This document shows, one piece after another, positions 1-7,872 of a stretch of DNA of 64,000 nucleotides. The notes under the pieces are model-generated. The model had not been told where the DNA came from. It did no database searches and saw only the letters and a list, made by a program, of their open reading frames with translations. Made by a program: the position numbers and the translations under genes. This DNA comes from Rhodanobacteraceae bacterium (lineage in GTDB: Bacteria > Pseudomonadota > Gammaproteobacteria > Xanthomonadales > Rhodanobacteraceae), in contig SCQS01000008.1 of the NCBI GenBank assembly GCA_004299705.1, forward strand, positions 1 to 64,000, written 5' to 3'. Numbering within the stretch: the first letter of the stretch is position 1; each line of letters starts with the position of its first letter.

Positions 1-116
1 CGCTCCGCGCCCACCTTCGTCAGCGCCGCCGTCAGCGTCGTCTTGCCGTGATCCACGTGACCGATCGTCCCCACGTTCACGTGCGGCTTCTTGCGTTCGA
101 ATTTCTCTTTGGACAT
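1..116 (-). CDS. tuf: Elongation factor Tu, N-terminal fragment (runs off the window)
   Basis: The first 38 codons of EF-Tu are present, starting [20 protein letters not shown] and continuing through the start of the P-loop (GHVDHGKT) to the window edge. EF-Tu is the GTPase that delivers aminoacyl-tRNA to the ribosome. The start is the ATG at 116, preceded by an AAAGGTAA ribosome binding site. It lies downstream of tRNA-Tyr, tRNA-Gly and tRNA-Thr on the same strand, the layout of the tyrU-glyT-thrT-tufB operon of Escherichia coli, so this is probably the tufB-type copy. Confidence 0.97.
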   Translation of the reverse strand, partial: MSKEKFERKKPHVNVGTIGHVDHGKTTLTAALTKVGAE

Positions 117-158
117 GGCGGGTTACCTTTGGTTTCTGTCTTCAGTGTTTGAACAGCA

Positions 159-234
159 TTTGACGCGGATGAACACGGATAAAAGCCGATTGATTTTCTT
201 GATCCGCGTCTATCCGCTTTTATCCGCGTCTAAA
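159..234. repeat. Palindromic intergenic repeat, family A (GCGGAT type)
   Basis: The arms TGACGCGGATGAACACGGAT and the near-reverse complement ending TTATCCGCGTCTA form a long imperfect hairpin in the tRNA-Thr to tuf spacer. Related copies lie at 34576-34664, 45823-45943 and 51685-51762. If transcribed, it would fold in the tuf leader. There is no U-tract, so it does not look like a classical terminator. Confidence 0.8.
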
Positions 235-263
235 GCTCTCAGCTCTTCTTGATGATCGCAGGG

Positions 264-339
<76 letters not shown>

Positions 340-371
340 CAAGGATGTTGCTTTGCGCGAAACTCATTCAA

Positions 372-445
<74 letters not shown>

Positions 446-490
446 AGCGGGGTGGACTCTGGCGGAGTGTTCGACTCCGTTGCATGAAGC

Positions 491-505
491 TGGTGGAGGG
501 AGGTG
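491..505. repeat. Duplicated 3' end of tRNA-Tyr (15 bp)
   Basis: TGGTGGAGGGAGGTG at 491-505 is identical to 530-544, the CCA end and T-stem edge of the intact tRNA-Tyr gene. It may be left from slippage or from an integration event at the tRNA 3' end. Confidence 0.6.
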
Positions 506-529
506 ATCGCACCACACTCCAGTTGTAAG

Positions 530-615
530 TGGTGGAGGGAGGTGGATTCGAACCACCGAAGGCGTAAGCCAGCAGATTTACAGTCTGCCCCCGTTGGCCG
601 CTTGGGTATCCCTCC
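530..615 (-). tRNA. tyrU: tRNA-Tyr(GTA)
   Basis: An 86-nt class II tRNA on the minus strand with acceptor GGAGGGA/TCCCTCC, anticodon GTA (CTGTAAAT), a long variable arm, T-arm GGTTCGAATCC and encoded CCA. It appears complete and is the only intact tRNA-Tyr gene in the window. Confidence 0.95.
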
Positions 616-650
616 GAATTTTGTTGCTGCAATTTCCTGCGTCGTGTGGC

Positions 651-808
651 GGGAGGTGGATGACTCGCCCCGTCCATGGGGCTCGCCCTTCGGGCCGCGC
701 CGCTTCGCGTCGCGTTCAAGTTCGCTCCCGGCGAACTTAGTCGAACCACCGAAGGCGTAAGCCAGCAGATTTACAGTCTGCCCCCGTTGGCCGCTTGGGT
801 ATCCCTCC
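651..808 (-). pseudogene. tRNA-Tyr(GTA) copy interrupted by an 80-bp element
   Basis: Positions 741-808 match the 5' 68 nt of the intact tRNA-Tyr gene (548-615) base for base, including anticodon GTA and the variable arm. The remaining T-arm and acceptor part (about 651-660) is split off by 80 extra bases at 661-740. The 3' acceptor strand reads TCCCGCC instead of TCCCTCC, giving one mismatch to the 5' strand, and the encoded CCA is lost. A mature tRNA could form only if the insert were removed, so it is treated as a pseudogene. Confidence 0.8.
661..740. mobile_element. Multi-hairpin palindromic element (family D) inside a tRNA-Tyr copy
   Basis: The insert is a string of small hairpins: GCCCC-loop-GGGGC around a central CCATGG, then GCCC-TTC-GGGC, and an 8-bp stem AAGTTCGC/GCGAACTT. 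A second copy at 25719-25808 has the same order of hairpins. Its first stem is GCGCC/GGCGC, so both arms changed together, which suggests selection on the fold. It encodes no protein and is probably a non-autonomous REP- or MITE-like element. Confidence 0.7.
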
Positions 809-840
809 GGAATTTTTGGTTGTTAAAAACGAGTCTTCCT

Positions 841-912
841 GCGATCGGCAACGGCGCAAGCCGGCAGATCACATTCCCTGTCTGCCCTTGCCGGCCGCTT
901 GGGTGACCCTCC
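841..912 (-). pseudogene. Degenerate tRNA-Tyr-like sequence
   Basis: Read on the minus strand, 912-841 begins GGAGGGTCACCCAAGCGGCC, close to the tRNA-Tyr 5' end. The anticodon stem GGCAGA/TCTGCC is kept, but its loop is expanded and contains no GTA anticodon. The T-arm is not recognisable. It is a decayed third copy of the tRNA-Tyr unit. Confidence 0.65.
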
Positions 913-1334
913 AAAACCGGTTGCTGGTACCGACACCAAGAACCCGGCGATGTTCGATGACACCCGGGTTTAGAGAGTTTGTGCCACAAAGACCGCGTAT
1001 TTTTGCGGCTCTCGGGCCGCAAGTCAACCATCCGGGGCCATGCCCGCAACAAGCCTGCGGAGCCACGCGGCAGCACGTGCCGTCCGAACATCCATAAGAC
1101 CCGTCCAGGCGCCATCCTGCCAATTTGCGTCACGATCAAAACTGCAGACCCGGAAGTGGGGCCACCTCTCTCTTTGATCGGCGTCACACTCCGTCACAGG
1201 TATTACGACTGCTTCACACATGTAATCAATCGTTTTGCATGTGCCAGATGGCATGGAAATTGCCTCTACTTGGCCGAGCCCGGCAGCACAGCGCACGACC
1301 GGGGTCATCCAACCCTTTCGGAGAGATTGAAGCC
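913..1334. other. Gene-free spacer upstream of the fimbrial operon
   Basis: No convincing gene is seen; the open frames here have no recognisable content. The stretch should hold promoters for the tRNA-tuf operon (leftward) and the fimbrial operon (rightward). A short inverted repeat CACATG-N15-CATGTG at 1217-1243 lies about 90 bp before the pilin start and could be a regulator site, but that is weak evidence. Confidence 0.5.
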
Positions 1335-1892
1335 ATGAACCTGAAACATACCCTGCTGGTTGCCGGCCTTGCCGTGGCCTGTGGCGCCCTCGCCCCCGCC
1401 GCCCTCGCGGCCCAGGGTGGCACCCCCGACGGCACCATCACCATCAATGGCCTGGTCGCCGCCAATACCTGCGCGATCGCGGTCGCAGGCGGCTCCGGCA
1501 ACACCATCACCCTGCCGACGGTGTTCACTACCAACTTGTCGGCGTCCGGCAACACGGCCGGCAATACACCGTTCTCGATCAACCTCACCGGCTGCGACAA
1601 GAATCTCACCTCCGTCTACACCTGGTGGACCGGCAGCAACATCGTTGGCGGCGATGGCAACCTCAAGAACACCCTGACGACCAATAACGCCACCAACGTC
1701 GAAGTGCGCCTGCTGAACGGCGATTCGTCGGTCATCAACCTGGCCGGTGGCCAAGGGGCGCAGAACAGCAAGTCGGCCAGCTTCAGCAGTCAGGCCGCCA
1801 CGCTGAACTACATCGCGCAGTACTACGCGACCGGTGCGTCGACGGCCGGCCAGGTGAGCACCAGCGTCAGCTTCACGCTGGTTTACCAGTAA
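1335..1892 (+). CDS. Fimbrial major subunit (type 1 / F17-like pilin)
   Basis: A 185-residue secreted pilin. A signal peptide with a hydrophobic core (LLVAGLAVACGALAP) ends near ALAAQ. The mature part begins with a donor-strand-like segment (GTITINGLVAA) and the first disulfide Cys in NTCAI, pairs with a second Cys in LTGCD, and ends in the typical pilin C-terminus SFTLVYQ. Subunits of this class are exported by Sec, capped by a periplasmic chaperone and polymerised at the outer membrane usher by donor-strand exchange. The ATG at 1335 follows GGAGAGATTGAAG; longer in-frame starts lack a signal peptide. It is the first gene of the operon with the chaperone, usher and tip protein. Confidence 0.9.
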   Translation: MNLKHTLLVAGLAVACGALAPAALAAQGGTPDGTITINGLVAANTCAIAVAGGSGNTITLPTVFTTNLSASGNTAGNTPFSINLTGCDKNLTSVYTWWTGSNIVGGDGNLKNTLTTNNATNVEVRLLNGDSSVINLAGGQGAQNSKSASFSSQAATLNYIAQYYATGASTAGQVSTSVSFTLVYQ

Positions 1893-1984
1893 GTGAGCCG
1901 AAACACCGTTTTTGCCGCGGCCGCATTGGCCGCGGCAAACATCCTGACCCATCCGTCGGCTCACCGCGCCAGGAGCACCGTCCC

Positions 1985-2731
1985 ATGAAGCGTTTCATCG
2001 GCACTGCCTTCGCAGTGATGGCCACCTGTTGCCTGTTCACCGCCACCGCCCACGCCGACGTCGTCATCGGTGGCACCCGCGTGGTGTTTCCGGCCAAACA
2101 GGGCGAAGTCACCGTGCGGCTCTCGAACGAGGGCGACAAGCCCGCGCTGGTCGAGGCCTGGATCGACACGGGTGACATCCATTCGACGCCCAACAGCGTC
2201 AATACACCCTTCCTGATCACGCCGCCGCTGTTCCGGATGGAGCCGCACAAGGATCAGAGCCTGCGCATTCTCTACATCCAAGGCGCCAAGCCATTGCCGA
2301 CCGCTCGTGAATCCCTGTTCTGGCTGAACGTGCTGGAGATTCCGCCCAAGCCAACCGGGGCCATGGCGGACAAGAACACCCTGCAGTTCGCGATCCGCTC
2401 GCGATTGAAACTGTTCTACCGGCCGGCAAACCTGCCGGGCGATTCGTTGAAGGCTCCGGATCAACTCACTTTCAAGGCTGGCGCGGATAGCCACGGCACG
2501 ACGCTGGAAGTGCACAATCCGACCCCTTACTACATCACCATCAGCAAGCTCGCGCTGGGTGCGAGCGCCGCCCCGATCGCCGGCGCCGCCGGCATGGTCG
2601 CGCCCTTCGGCAACCTGCGGTTGCCGCTCAAGGGCGTCGCGCAGGCGCCGTCTGCCGATACGCCGGTCGTGTTCACCACGATCAACGATTACGGCGCGGG
2701 TGACAGCCACAAGGGCGTCGTCACGCCATGA
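1985..2731 (+). CDS. Periplasmic fimbrial chaperone (PapD/FimC family)
   Basis: A 248-residue chaperone with an N-terminal signal peptide (cleavage near ATAHADV). The first Ig-like domain holds the family motif VVIGGTRVVFPA with the conserved Arg and the PPLFRMEP segment before LRILY. The second Ig domain follows from about residue 145. It binds nascent pilins in the periplasm, completes their fold with its own beta strand and hands them to the usher. It starts 92 bp after the pilin gene, and its stop overlaps the usher start (ATGA), indicating co-translation. Confidence 0.93.
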   Translation: MKRFIGTAFAVMATCCLFTATAHADVVIGGTRVVFPAKQGEVTVRLSNEGDKPALVEAWIDTGDIHSTPNSVNTPFLITPPLFRMEPHKDQSLRILYIQGAKPLPTARESLFWLNVLEIPPKPTGAMADKNTLQFAIRSRLKLFYRPANLPGDSLKAPDQLTFKAGADSHGTTLEVHNPTPYYITISKLALGASAAPIAGAAGMVAPFGNLRLPLKGVAQAPSADTPVVFTTINDYGAGDSHKGVVTP

Positions 2732-5472
2732 ACGCAAGGCGCGCCAGCCGCGCCTCTTCACCGGCGTTGCGGTACGCCGCGCTTGCGCTTGCCTGTGGCG
2801 TGGCGCTTGCGGCGAGCGGCTGGGCCCAGCCCGCGCACGCTGCGGCGGCCGCGGCGGCCAGTCCGGGCGGTTTCGCCGAATTCGACCGCAGCATGCTGGC
2901 CGGCGGCGGCCGCGACGCCACCGACATCGCCCGTTTCGAGCACGGCAACCCGGTCTTGCCGGGCCTCTACAACCTGGACGTCTACGTCAACAAGAACTGG
3001 GTGGGCCGCCTGGACGTCCGCTTCACGGCGCCGGCGTCGAGTGCCAGCGCGGTGCCCTGCATCACGCCCGACCTGCTCGCACGCATGGGTCTGGCGCCCG
3101 CGAACTCCGCCGGTGCCGCCGCGGCAAGGATGAAATCCCACGATGCCTGCGTGCAATTGGCCGACCTGATTCCGGGGGCCAAGATGTCCTTCGACCTGTC
3201 CGACCTGCGTCTTGACGCCAGCATTCCGCAGGCCTACATCGGCCAGATGCCGCGCGGTTACGTCAATCCGGCTTCGTGGGATGCCGGCGTGCCGGCTTTC
3301 CTGCTCAACTACAACTTCAACAGCTATCACACCACCCGTTCGGGCCAAGGCCAGACCAGCACCTATCTCGGCTTGCGTGCGGGCTTGAACATCGGCGGCT
3401 GGCAGTTGCGCCAGGACAGCACCGTCACCTGGCAGTCGGGTTCCGCCGGCCTGCCCGGCCAGCGTCACTGGCAGAACATCGACGCCTATGCGCAGCGCGC
3501 GCTGCCCAAATTGCGCGCGAAGATCACGCTGGGCGACAGCTTCACCGATGGCGCGGTGTTCGACAGCTTCGGCATCCGCGGCGTGCAACTGGCCACCGAC
3601 GACCAGATGCTGCCGCAGTCGTTGCGTGGTTACGCGCCGGTGGTGCGCGGCGTCGCCGACACCAACGCCAAGGTCACCATCAGCCAGAACGGCGTGCAGA
3701 TTTACCAGACCACCGTGGCGCCGGGGCCGTTCGTGATCCGCGACCTGTACCCGACCGGCTACGGCGGCGACCTGGTCGTGACCGTCACCGAAGCCGACGG
3801 CCGCCAGCACAGTTTTTCGGTGCCCTATGCCTCGGTCGCGCAATTGCTACGCGCCGGCGTCACCCGTTTCGACGTGGCGGCCGGCGTGCTGCGCAACAAC
3901 ACCTTGCAGGACAAACCCGGCGTCATCCAGGCGACCGTGCAGCACGGCTTCGACAATTTCTTCACCGGCTACGCCGGCGTGCAGGGTTCCGCGGGCTACG
4001 CCGCGGCCCTGATCGGCGGCGCGTTCAACACCCGCTTCGGCGCGCTGGCGCTGGACGTCACCCAGGCCCACGCGAGCATTCCCGGTTACGGCACCCGCAA
4101 CGGCCAGAGCTTCCGCATCAGCTACAGCAAGATCATTCCGGAAACCGACACCTCGCTCGCGGTCGCCGCCTATCGCTACTCCACCAGCGGATTCCTGAGC
4201 CTGCTCAACGCCGAATCGGCCCGCGACTACGCCAGCCGCGGCCTCGCCGCACTGCAATACCTGCCATCCAACGTTCCGATGATCGACGGCGTGCCGATGC
4301 TGAACCTGCTCACGCCGGCCCAACGTGCAGCGCTGGCGGGTACCACCTACAACGCCGGCAACCCGTTCACCCTGCAAGGCCTGCTGCAACAGAAGGATCG
4401 CTTCACGCTCAGCCTCAGCCAGCGGCTGGGCAACACTGGCGGTTCGCTGTACGCCAACGCTTCCATCAACAACTACTGGAACCAGCACGGCAGCGACACC
4501 CAGTTCCAGGTCGGCTACAACAATCACTACAAGCGCCTGTCCTACGGCATCTCCGTCAGCCGCGGGCGCAGCCAGTTCGGCGGTTACGACAACCAGGTTT
4601 TCGTGAACCTCAGCCTGCCGCTGGGCAGCAGCGTGCACACGCCCAGCCTTTCGCTCAACCTCAACCACGACGCCAACACCGGCACCCAGGAACAGGCCGT
4701 GCTCAACGGTTCGGCCGGCGAATGGAACCAGTTCACCTACGGTGCCACCGCCTCGCACGGCAGCAACGGCACCGGCAACACCGTCAGCGTCAACGGCGGC
4801 TACCGCAGCCCGTACGCCATCTTCAACGCCAGCGCCGGTGCCGGCAGCGGCTATTCGCAGGAATCCTTCAGCGCCAGCGGTGCGGTGGTCGCGCACCAGG
4901 GCGGCGTCACCTTCGGCCAGCCCATGGGCGACACCGTCGCGATCGTGCACGTGCCCGGCGCGGCCGGCGCGCACATCACCAACGCGCCGGGCGTGCGCGT
5001 GGACCGCTTCGGCTACGCGCTGGTGCCGTATCTCACGCCGTACCAGCTCGACACCATCCAGATCGACCCGCAGGGCCTGCCGCTGGGCGTGCAACTCGAC
5101 GCCACCAGCGCGCAAGTCGCACCCTACGCAGGCGCGGTGGTGATGGTGAACTTCAAGAGCAAGGACGGCCGCGCGCTGATCGCGCGCATCCGCATGGCCG
5201 ACGGCAAACCGGCGCCTTTCGGCGCGCAGGTATTCAATGCCAAAGGCGAACCGCTGGGCGTGGTGGGACAAGCCGGACTGACCTTGCTGCGTGGCATCGA
5301 TTCAAAAGGTTCACTGCGAGTGAAGTGGCAGGATGCGCAGGGCGCGGCGCAAGCATGCTCGTTCGCGTATTCGCTGCCAAAGCCCGACAAGAATGCGTCG
5401 GCGTATCAGCAGACCAACGTTACTTGCGTTGCACGCGTCACCGACAGCCAAACCGCAGACAAAGCGCCATGA
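2728..5472 (+). CDS. Outer membrane fimbrial usher (FimD/PapC family)
   Basis: A 914-residue usher. A signal peptide ends near HAAAA; then come the N-terminal chaperone-binding domain (about residues 45-190), a 24-strand beta-barrel with an internal plug containing the AKVTISQNGVQIYQTTVAPG region and the family motif FVIRDLYPTGYGGDL, and two C-terminal domains (from about 740) with a pair of Cys near the end (QACSFAY, NVTCVA). It recruits chaperone-subunit complexes and threads the growing pilus through the outer membrane. Length is typical. Both ends overlap neighbours: ATGA with the chaperone gene before it and with the tip-protein gene after it. Confidence 0.94.
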   Translation: MNARRASRASSPALRYAALALACGVALAASGWAQPAHAAAAAAASPGGFAEFDRSMLAGGGRDATDIARFEHGNPVLPGLYNLDVYVNKNWVGRLDVRFTAPASSASAVPCITPDLLARMGLAPANSAGAAAARMKSHDACVQLADLIPGAKMSFDLSDLRLDASIPQAYIGQMPRGYVNPASWDAGVPAFLLNYNFNSYHTTRSGQGQTSTYLGLRAGLNIGGWQLRQDSTVTWQSGSAGLPGQRHWQNIDAYAQRALPKLRAKITLGDSFTDGAVFDSFGIRGVQLATDDQMLPQSLRGYAPVVRGVADTNAKVTISQNGVQIYQTTVAPGPFVIRDLYPTGYGGDLVVTVTEADGRQHSFSVPYASVAQLLRAGVTRFDVAAGVLRNNTLQDKPGVIQATVQHGFDNFFTGYAGVQGSAGYAAALIGGAFNTRFGALALDVTQAHASIPGYGTRNGQSFRISYSKIIPETDTSLAVAAYRYSTSGFLSLLNAESARDYASRGLAALQYLPSNVPMIDGVPMLNLLTPAQRAALAGTTYNAGNPFTLQGLLQQKDRFTLSLSQRLGNTGGSLYANASINNYWNQHGSDTQFQVGYNNHYKRLSYGISVSRGRSQFGGYDNQVFVNLSLPLGSSVHTPSLSLNLNHDANTGTQEQAVLNGSAGEWNQFTYGATASHGSNGTGNTVSVNGGYRSPYAIFNASAGAGSGYSQESFSASGAVVAHQGGVTFGQPMGDTVAIVHVPGAAGAHITNAPGVRVDRFGYALVPYLTPYQLDTIQIDPQGLPLGVQLDATSAQVAPYAGAVVMVNFKSKDGRALIARIRMADGKPAPFGAQVFNAKGEPLGVVGQAGLTLLRGIDSKGSLRVKWQDAQGAAQACSFAYSLPKPDKNASAYQQTNVTCVARVTDSQTADKAP

Positions 5473-6551
5473 ACAACCATCAGGTCAACGCGTTCTTCCG
5501 TTTCCACCAAGTGCTGTGGTTGCTCGCGTTGGTTGCGGGGTTGCTGGTGCTTCCAACAAAGCCAGCCAACGCGGCCAGTGCAGGCCCCGCATGTACGCCG
5601 GCGCCAACCAGTTCAACCATCAGCATGGGAAACGTCAACGTACCGGCGAACACCCCCAACGGCACGCTGCTCGGAAGCTCATCGACCGTCACTATGTCCT
5701 TTGACTGCACAAGTGTTTTCAGCGACAACGACTATCCCAACGTAACCATCCAAGTGGGCAACCTCGCCACGTTCGACGGCAACACGACGGCGCCCAGTGG
5801 CGGGATCATGTTCAAAACGAACGTGCCGGGTATTGAGGTGGACCTCACCGCGACGCCCAATCAGGCCAGCGATGGGCCGAATGGACCAGCGGGCGTTCCA
5901 GGGTGGGAATTGGGTACGCTAAATCAAACCTCGTGCACGCGGCATGGCAGACATGGAAGAATAGAGTCTTGCCCCCCCCTCAGTGCAACATTCACAGCGC
6001 AACTGGTCAAGGTTGGCGCGGTAACTCCCGGCACGTTCAACATTTCACCCGTTGCGCAATTCACCAACTACAGCAACGGCTACAGCAACAGTGCGAACTA
6101 TTACGCCAACCTCAATATCGGCTCGGTTACCGTTACAGTACCAGCCTGCACGGTCGTCAACAGCAATCAGACCGTGACGCTGCCGACGGTTCTTGCCTCC
6201 GCCTTCTCGGCTCCACCCCCCATCGGCCAAACACCGTTCAACGTGCAACTGAATTGTTCCGCCGGGTCGCCGCTGTCCATCACCCTTTACCCTGGCACTC
6301 CGGCCTTCACAGGCGCTGCCGGCGTGCTCACGAATACCACTGGCGCGGGCTACGCTGGCAACGTGGGCGTGCGGCTATTCAGTGACAGCAGTTGCACCAA
6401 CGCGATCACCTTCGGTACCGCGATCTCCGAAGGCACGACTCAGAGCGGCACCATGAACCTCCCGTTCTGTGCGAGCTACTACCAGACCGGCTCCCCCGTG
6501 TCAGCCGGGCAGGTCACCGCCACGGCTACCTATACGCTGACCTATCAATAG
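5469..6551 (+). CDS. Two-domain fimbrial tip protein / adhesin
   Basis: A 360-residue protein with an N-terminal membrane-like signal (FHQVLWLLALVAGLLVLP, cleavage near ANAAS), an N-terminal domain of about 200 residues resembling the lectin domains of tip adhesins, and a C-terminal pilin domain starting near VTVPACTVVNSNQTVTLPTV and ending ATYTLTYQ, like the major subunit. The pilin domain would plug into the fibre while the front domain faces the outside. What it binds cannot be told from the sequence. The ATG at 5469 overlaps the usher stop. A larger open frame running through 3276-6551 exists only because the usher is open in this frame; the real start is at 5469. A TAG stop closes the operon. 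Confidence 0.85.
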   Translation: MNNHQVNAFFRFHQVLWLLALVAGLLVLPTKPANAASAGPACTPAPTSSTISMGNVNVPANTPNGTLLGSSSTVTMSFDCTSVFSDNDYPNVTIQVGNLATFDGNTTAPSGGIMFKTNVPGIEVDLTATPNQASDGPNGPAGVPGWELGTLNQTSCTRHGRHGRIESCPPLSATFTAQLVKVGAVTPGTFNISPVAQFTNYSNGYSNSANYYANLNIGSVTVTVPACTVVNSNQTVTLPTVLASAFSAPPPIGQTPFNVQLNCSAGSPLSITLYPGTPAFTGAAGVLTNTTGAGYAGNVGVRLFSDSSCTNAITFGTAISEGTTQSGTMNLPFCASYYQTGSPVSAGQVTATATYTLTYQ

Positions 6552-6657
6552 CGCCCAGTGCGCGCATCGCGCACCAACTTCGCCGCCGGCTTGCCCGAAG
6601 CAGCCCATCGCACGGCAAGGCTTATCGGCCTCGCATGAGCCCGTCATTCTCAGGCTC

Positions 6658-6873
6658 TCACCGGTAGATGATTTCCAGCACCCGGAAATCGGTTTTGCGG
6701 ATCGTCTGCACGACCATCTGACGGCTGACGACCGGTCGAATCGGGTGCGCGCCGCCGGCCGGCATGACGACCGCACCGGTGAACGTCATGGTTTCCGCGC
6801 TTGCGCCCACGGCCTGCATCGCGAACACGGTGGCGACGACGACAAGAACGATTGCCAGGACCATGCGTTTCAC
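6658..6873 (-). CDS. Small exported hypothetical protein
   Basis: A 71-residue product. The preferred start is GTG at 6873, giving a compact signal peptide (MKRMVLAIVLVVVATVFAM) cleaved near ASAET, with GAGAGG five bases before the GTG. An upstream ATG at 6912 would add charged residues before the signal and has no good ribosome binding site. The mature part is about 45 residues (TMTFTGAVVMPAGG...), with a fimbrial-subunit-like GAVV start but no disulfide Cys. It converges with the fimbrial operon. Function unknown; it might be a pilus accessory protein, but position is the only support. Confidence 0.55.
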   Translation of the reverse strand: MKRMVLAIVLVVVATVFAMQAVGASAETMTFTGAVVMPAGGAHPIRPVVSRQMVVQTIRKTDFRVLEIIYR

Positions 6874-7078
6874 GGGCGCCTCTCGGGCGTTCGGTGATTT
6901 CTGCGGTTTCATCCGCGGAATGCAGGTTCATAATTGCACTATGCGGCTGGCAAAAAGTTTGACCTGGATCATGCCTGTCCGAGCCATTTTTCGTTTTCGC
7001 GGAGTGGATCACACTTCAACCGGCTACCGCGAGCCCGGCCGCCGGATGCCTGCGATGCATTGACCGATCCTGGGCGAT

Positions 7079-7561
7079 TCAGTGGCGCGGGGAAGCCGTA
7101 TCCGGCGCCAGCCTTGCCAGCGGTTTGCCGGACGCATCCAGCAGCACGAGGCTGTCGCCGTCGCGCTCGATCCTGGCCGCATCCCGCAGCGCCGCGAACA
7201 CGCCGTGTTCCACCTGCATCGCGCCGGCAGGCTGCATGCAGGCCATCTTGGTGGACATGACCTGACCGAACACGGCACCGCCATCGGCCGATTGTTGCCA
7301 GGTCGCGCCGAACGAATTGCAGCCGGCCTTGCCGGATGCCCGGCCAGCGCGCAGGCGCAGGATCGCATGCACGCCGGCCGGCACCGGCCGACCGGCGACC
7401 TCCACGAAACGCCACGCGGTGGCATCGAGGTTCGACGTGGCCATATCGCTGGCCGACGCAGCGGAGGAAATTGGCGGCGCAGGCTCCGGATCGCGCGCCG
7501 CGTGCACGGCACAGCCGGTCATCGCCAACGCAAACATCAACACCATCGGAGTCGTGCGCAT
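7079..7561 (-). CDS. META-domain lipoprotein (HslJ-like)
   Basis: A 160-residue lipoprotein with lipobox LAMTGC near residue 17, a Pro/Ser-rich linker, and one META domain from about residue 45: TAWRFVEVAGRPVP, then GKAGCNSFGATWQ and the late STKMACMQPAGAMQVE motif with its Cys. Family members such as HslJ are outer-membrane-associated proteins linked to heat shock or novobiocin resistance; the molecular role is not settled. It stands alone, with no operon partner. Confidence 0.8.
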   Translation of the reverse strand: MRTTPMVLMFALAMTGCAVHAARDPEPAPPISSAASASDMATSNLDATAWRFVEVAGRPVPAGVHAILRLRAGRASGKAGCNSFGATWQQSADGGAVFGQVMSTKMACMQPAGAMQVEHGVFAALRDAARIERDGDSLVLLDASGKPLARLAPDTASPRH

Positions 7562-7715
7562 GTCAGATCTCGCTGCAGCGGCGCTTCCCAGACTACGCCG
7601 GGAACGCTGAATCAGCCTTGTGCAGCGTCTGTGCGAGTGGGTAGATGACATGAAGCAGGGTGGCAAGAACGGCGGATGAGGCGTCCGACGTAGATTCAGA
7701 AACTTGTCGCCAAAT

Positions 7716-7849
7716 CCCTCTCCCCCGGGAGAGGGTGCCCGAAGGGCGGGTGAGGGTCCGACTCCTCGCACGCGACCTCTGACACCTGCGACGTCACCCT
7801 GCGCAATATCCGTACCCTCACCCATGCCCCTCTCCCGGATGGAGAGGGG
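7716..7849. repeat. Palindromic repeat, family C (CCCTCTCCC type)
   Basis: Two outward-matching modules, CCCTCTCCCCCGGGAGAGGG and CCCCTCTCCCGGATGGAGAGG, flank a middle part with GGGTGAGGG and CCCTCACCC. A close relative lies at 36907-37057. It fills the gap between the META lipoprotein gene and ychF. Confidence 0.75.
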
Positions 7850-7872
7850 TTCATCAAAGCGTCCCCGTGCTT

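Noticed and set aside
503-760. Short open frames across the tRNA genes
   Set aside because: They read through tRNA-Tyr and its damaged copies and have no protein features.
1125-1334. Upstream extension of the pilin gene
   Set aside because: It would place 70 non-conserved residues before the signal peptide; the ATG at 1335 has a proper ribosome binding site.
3276-6551. A 1091-codon open frame overlapping usher and tip genes
   Set aside because: Its first two thirds are an Arg/Pro-rich shadow of the usher frame. Only the part from 5469 has a signal peptide and pilin domain.
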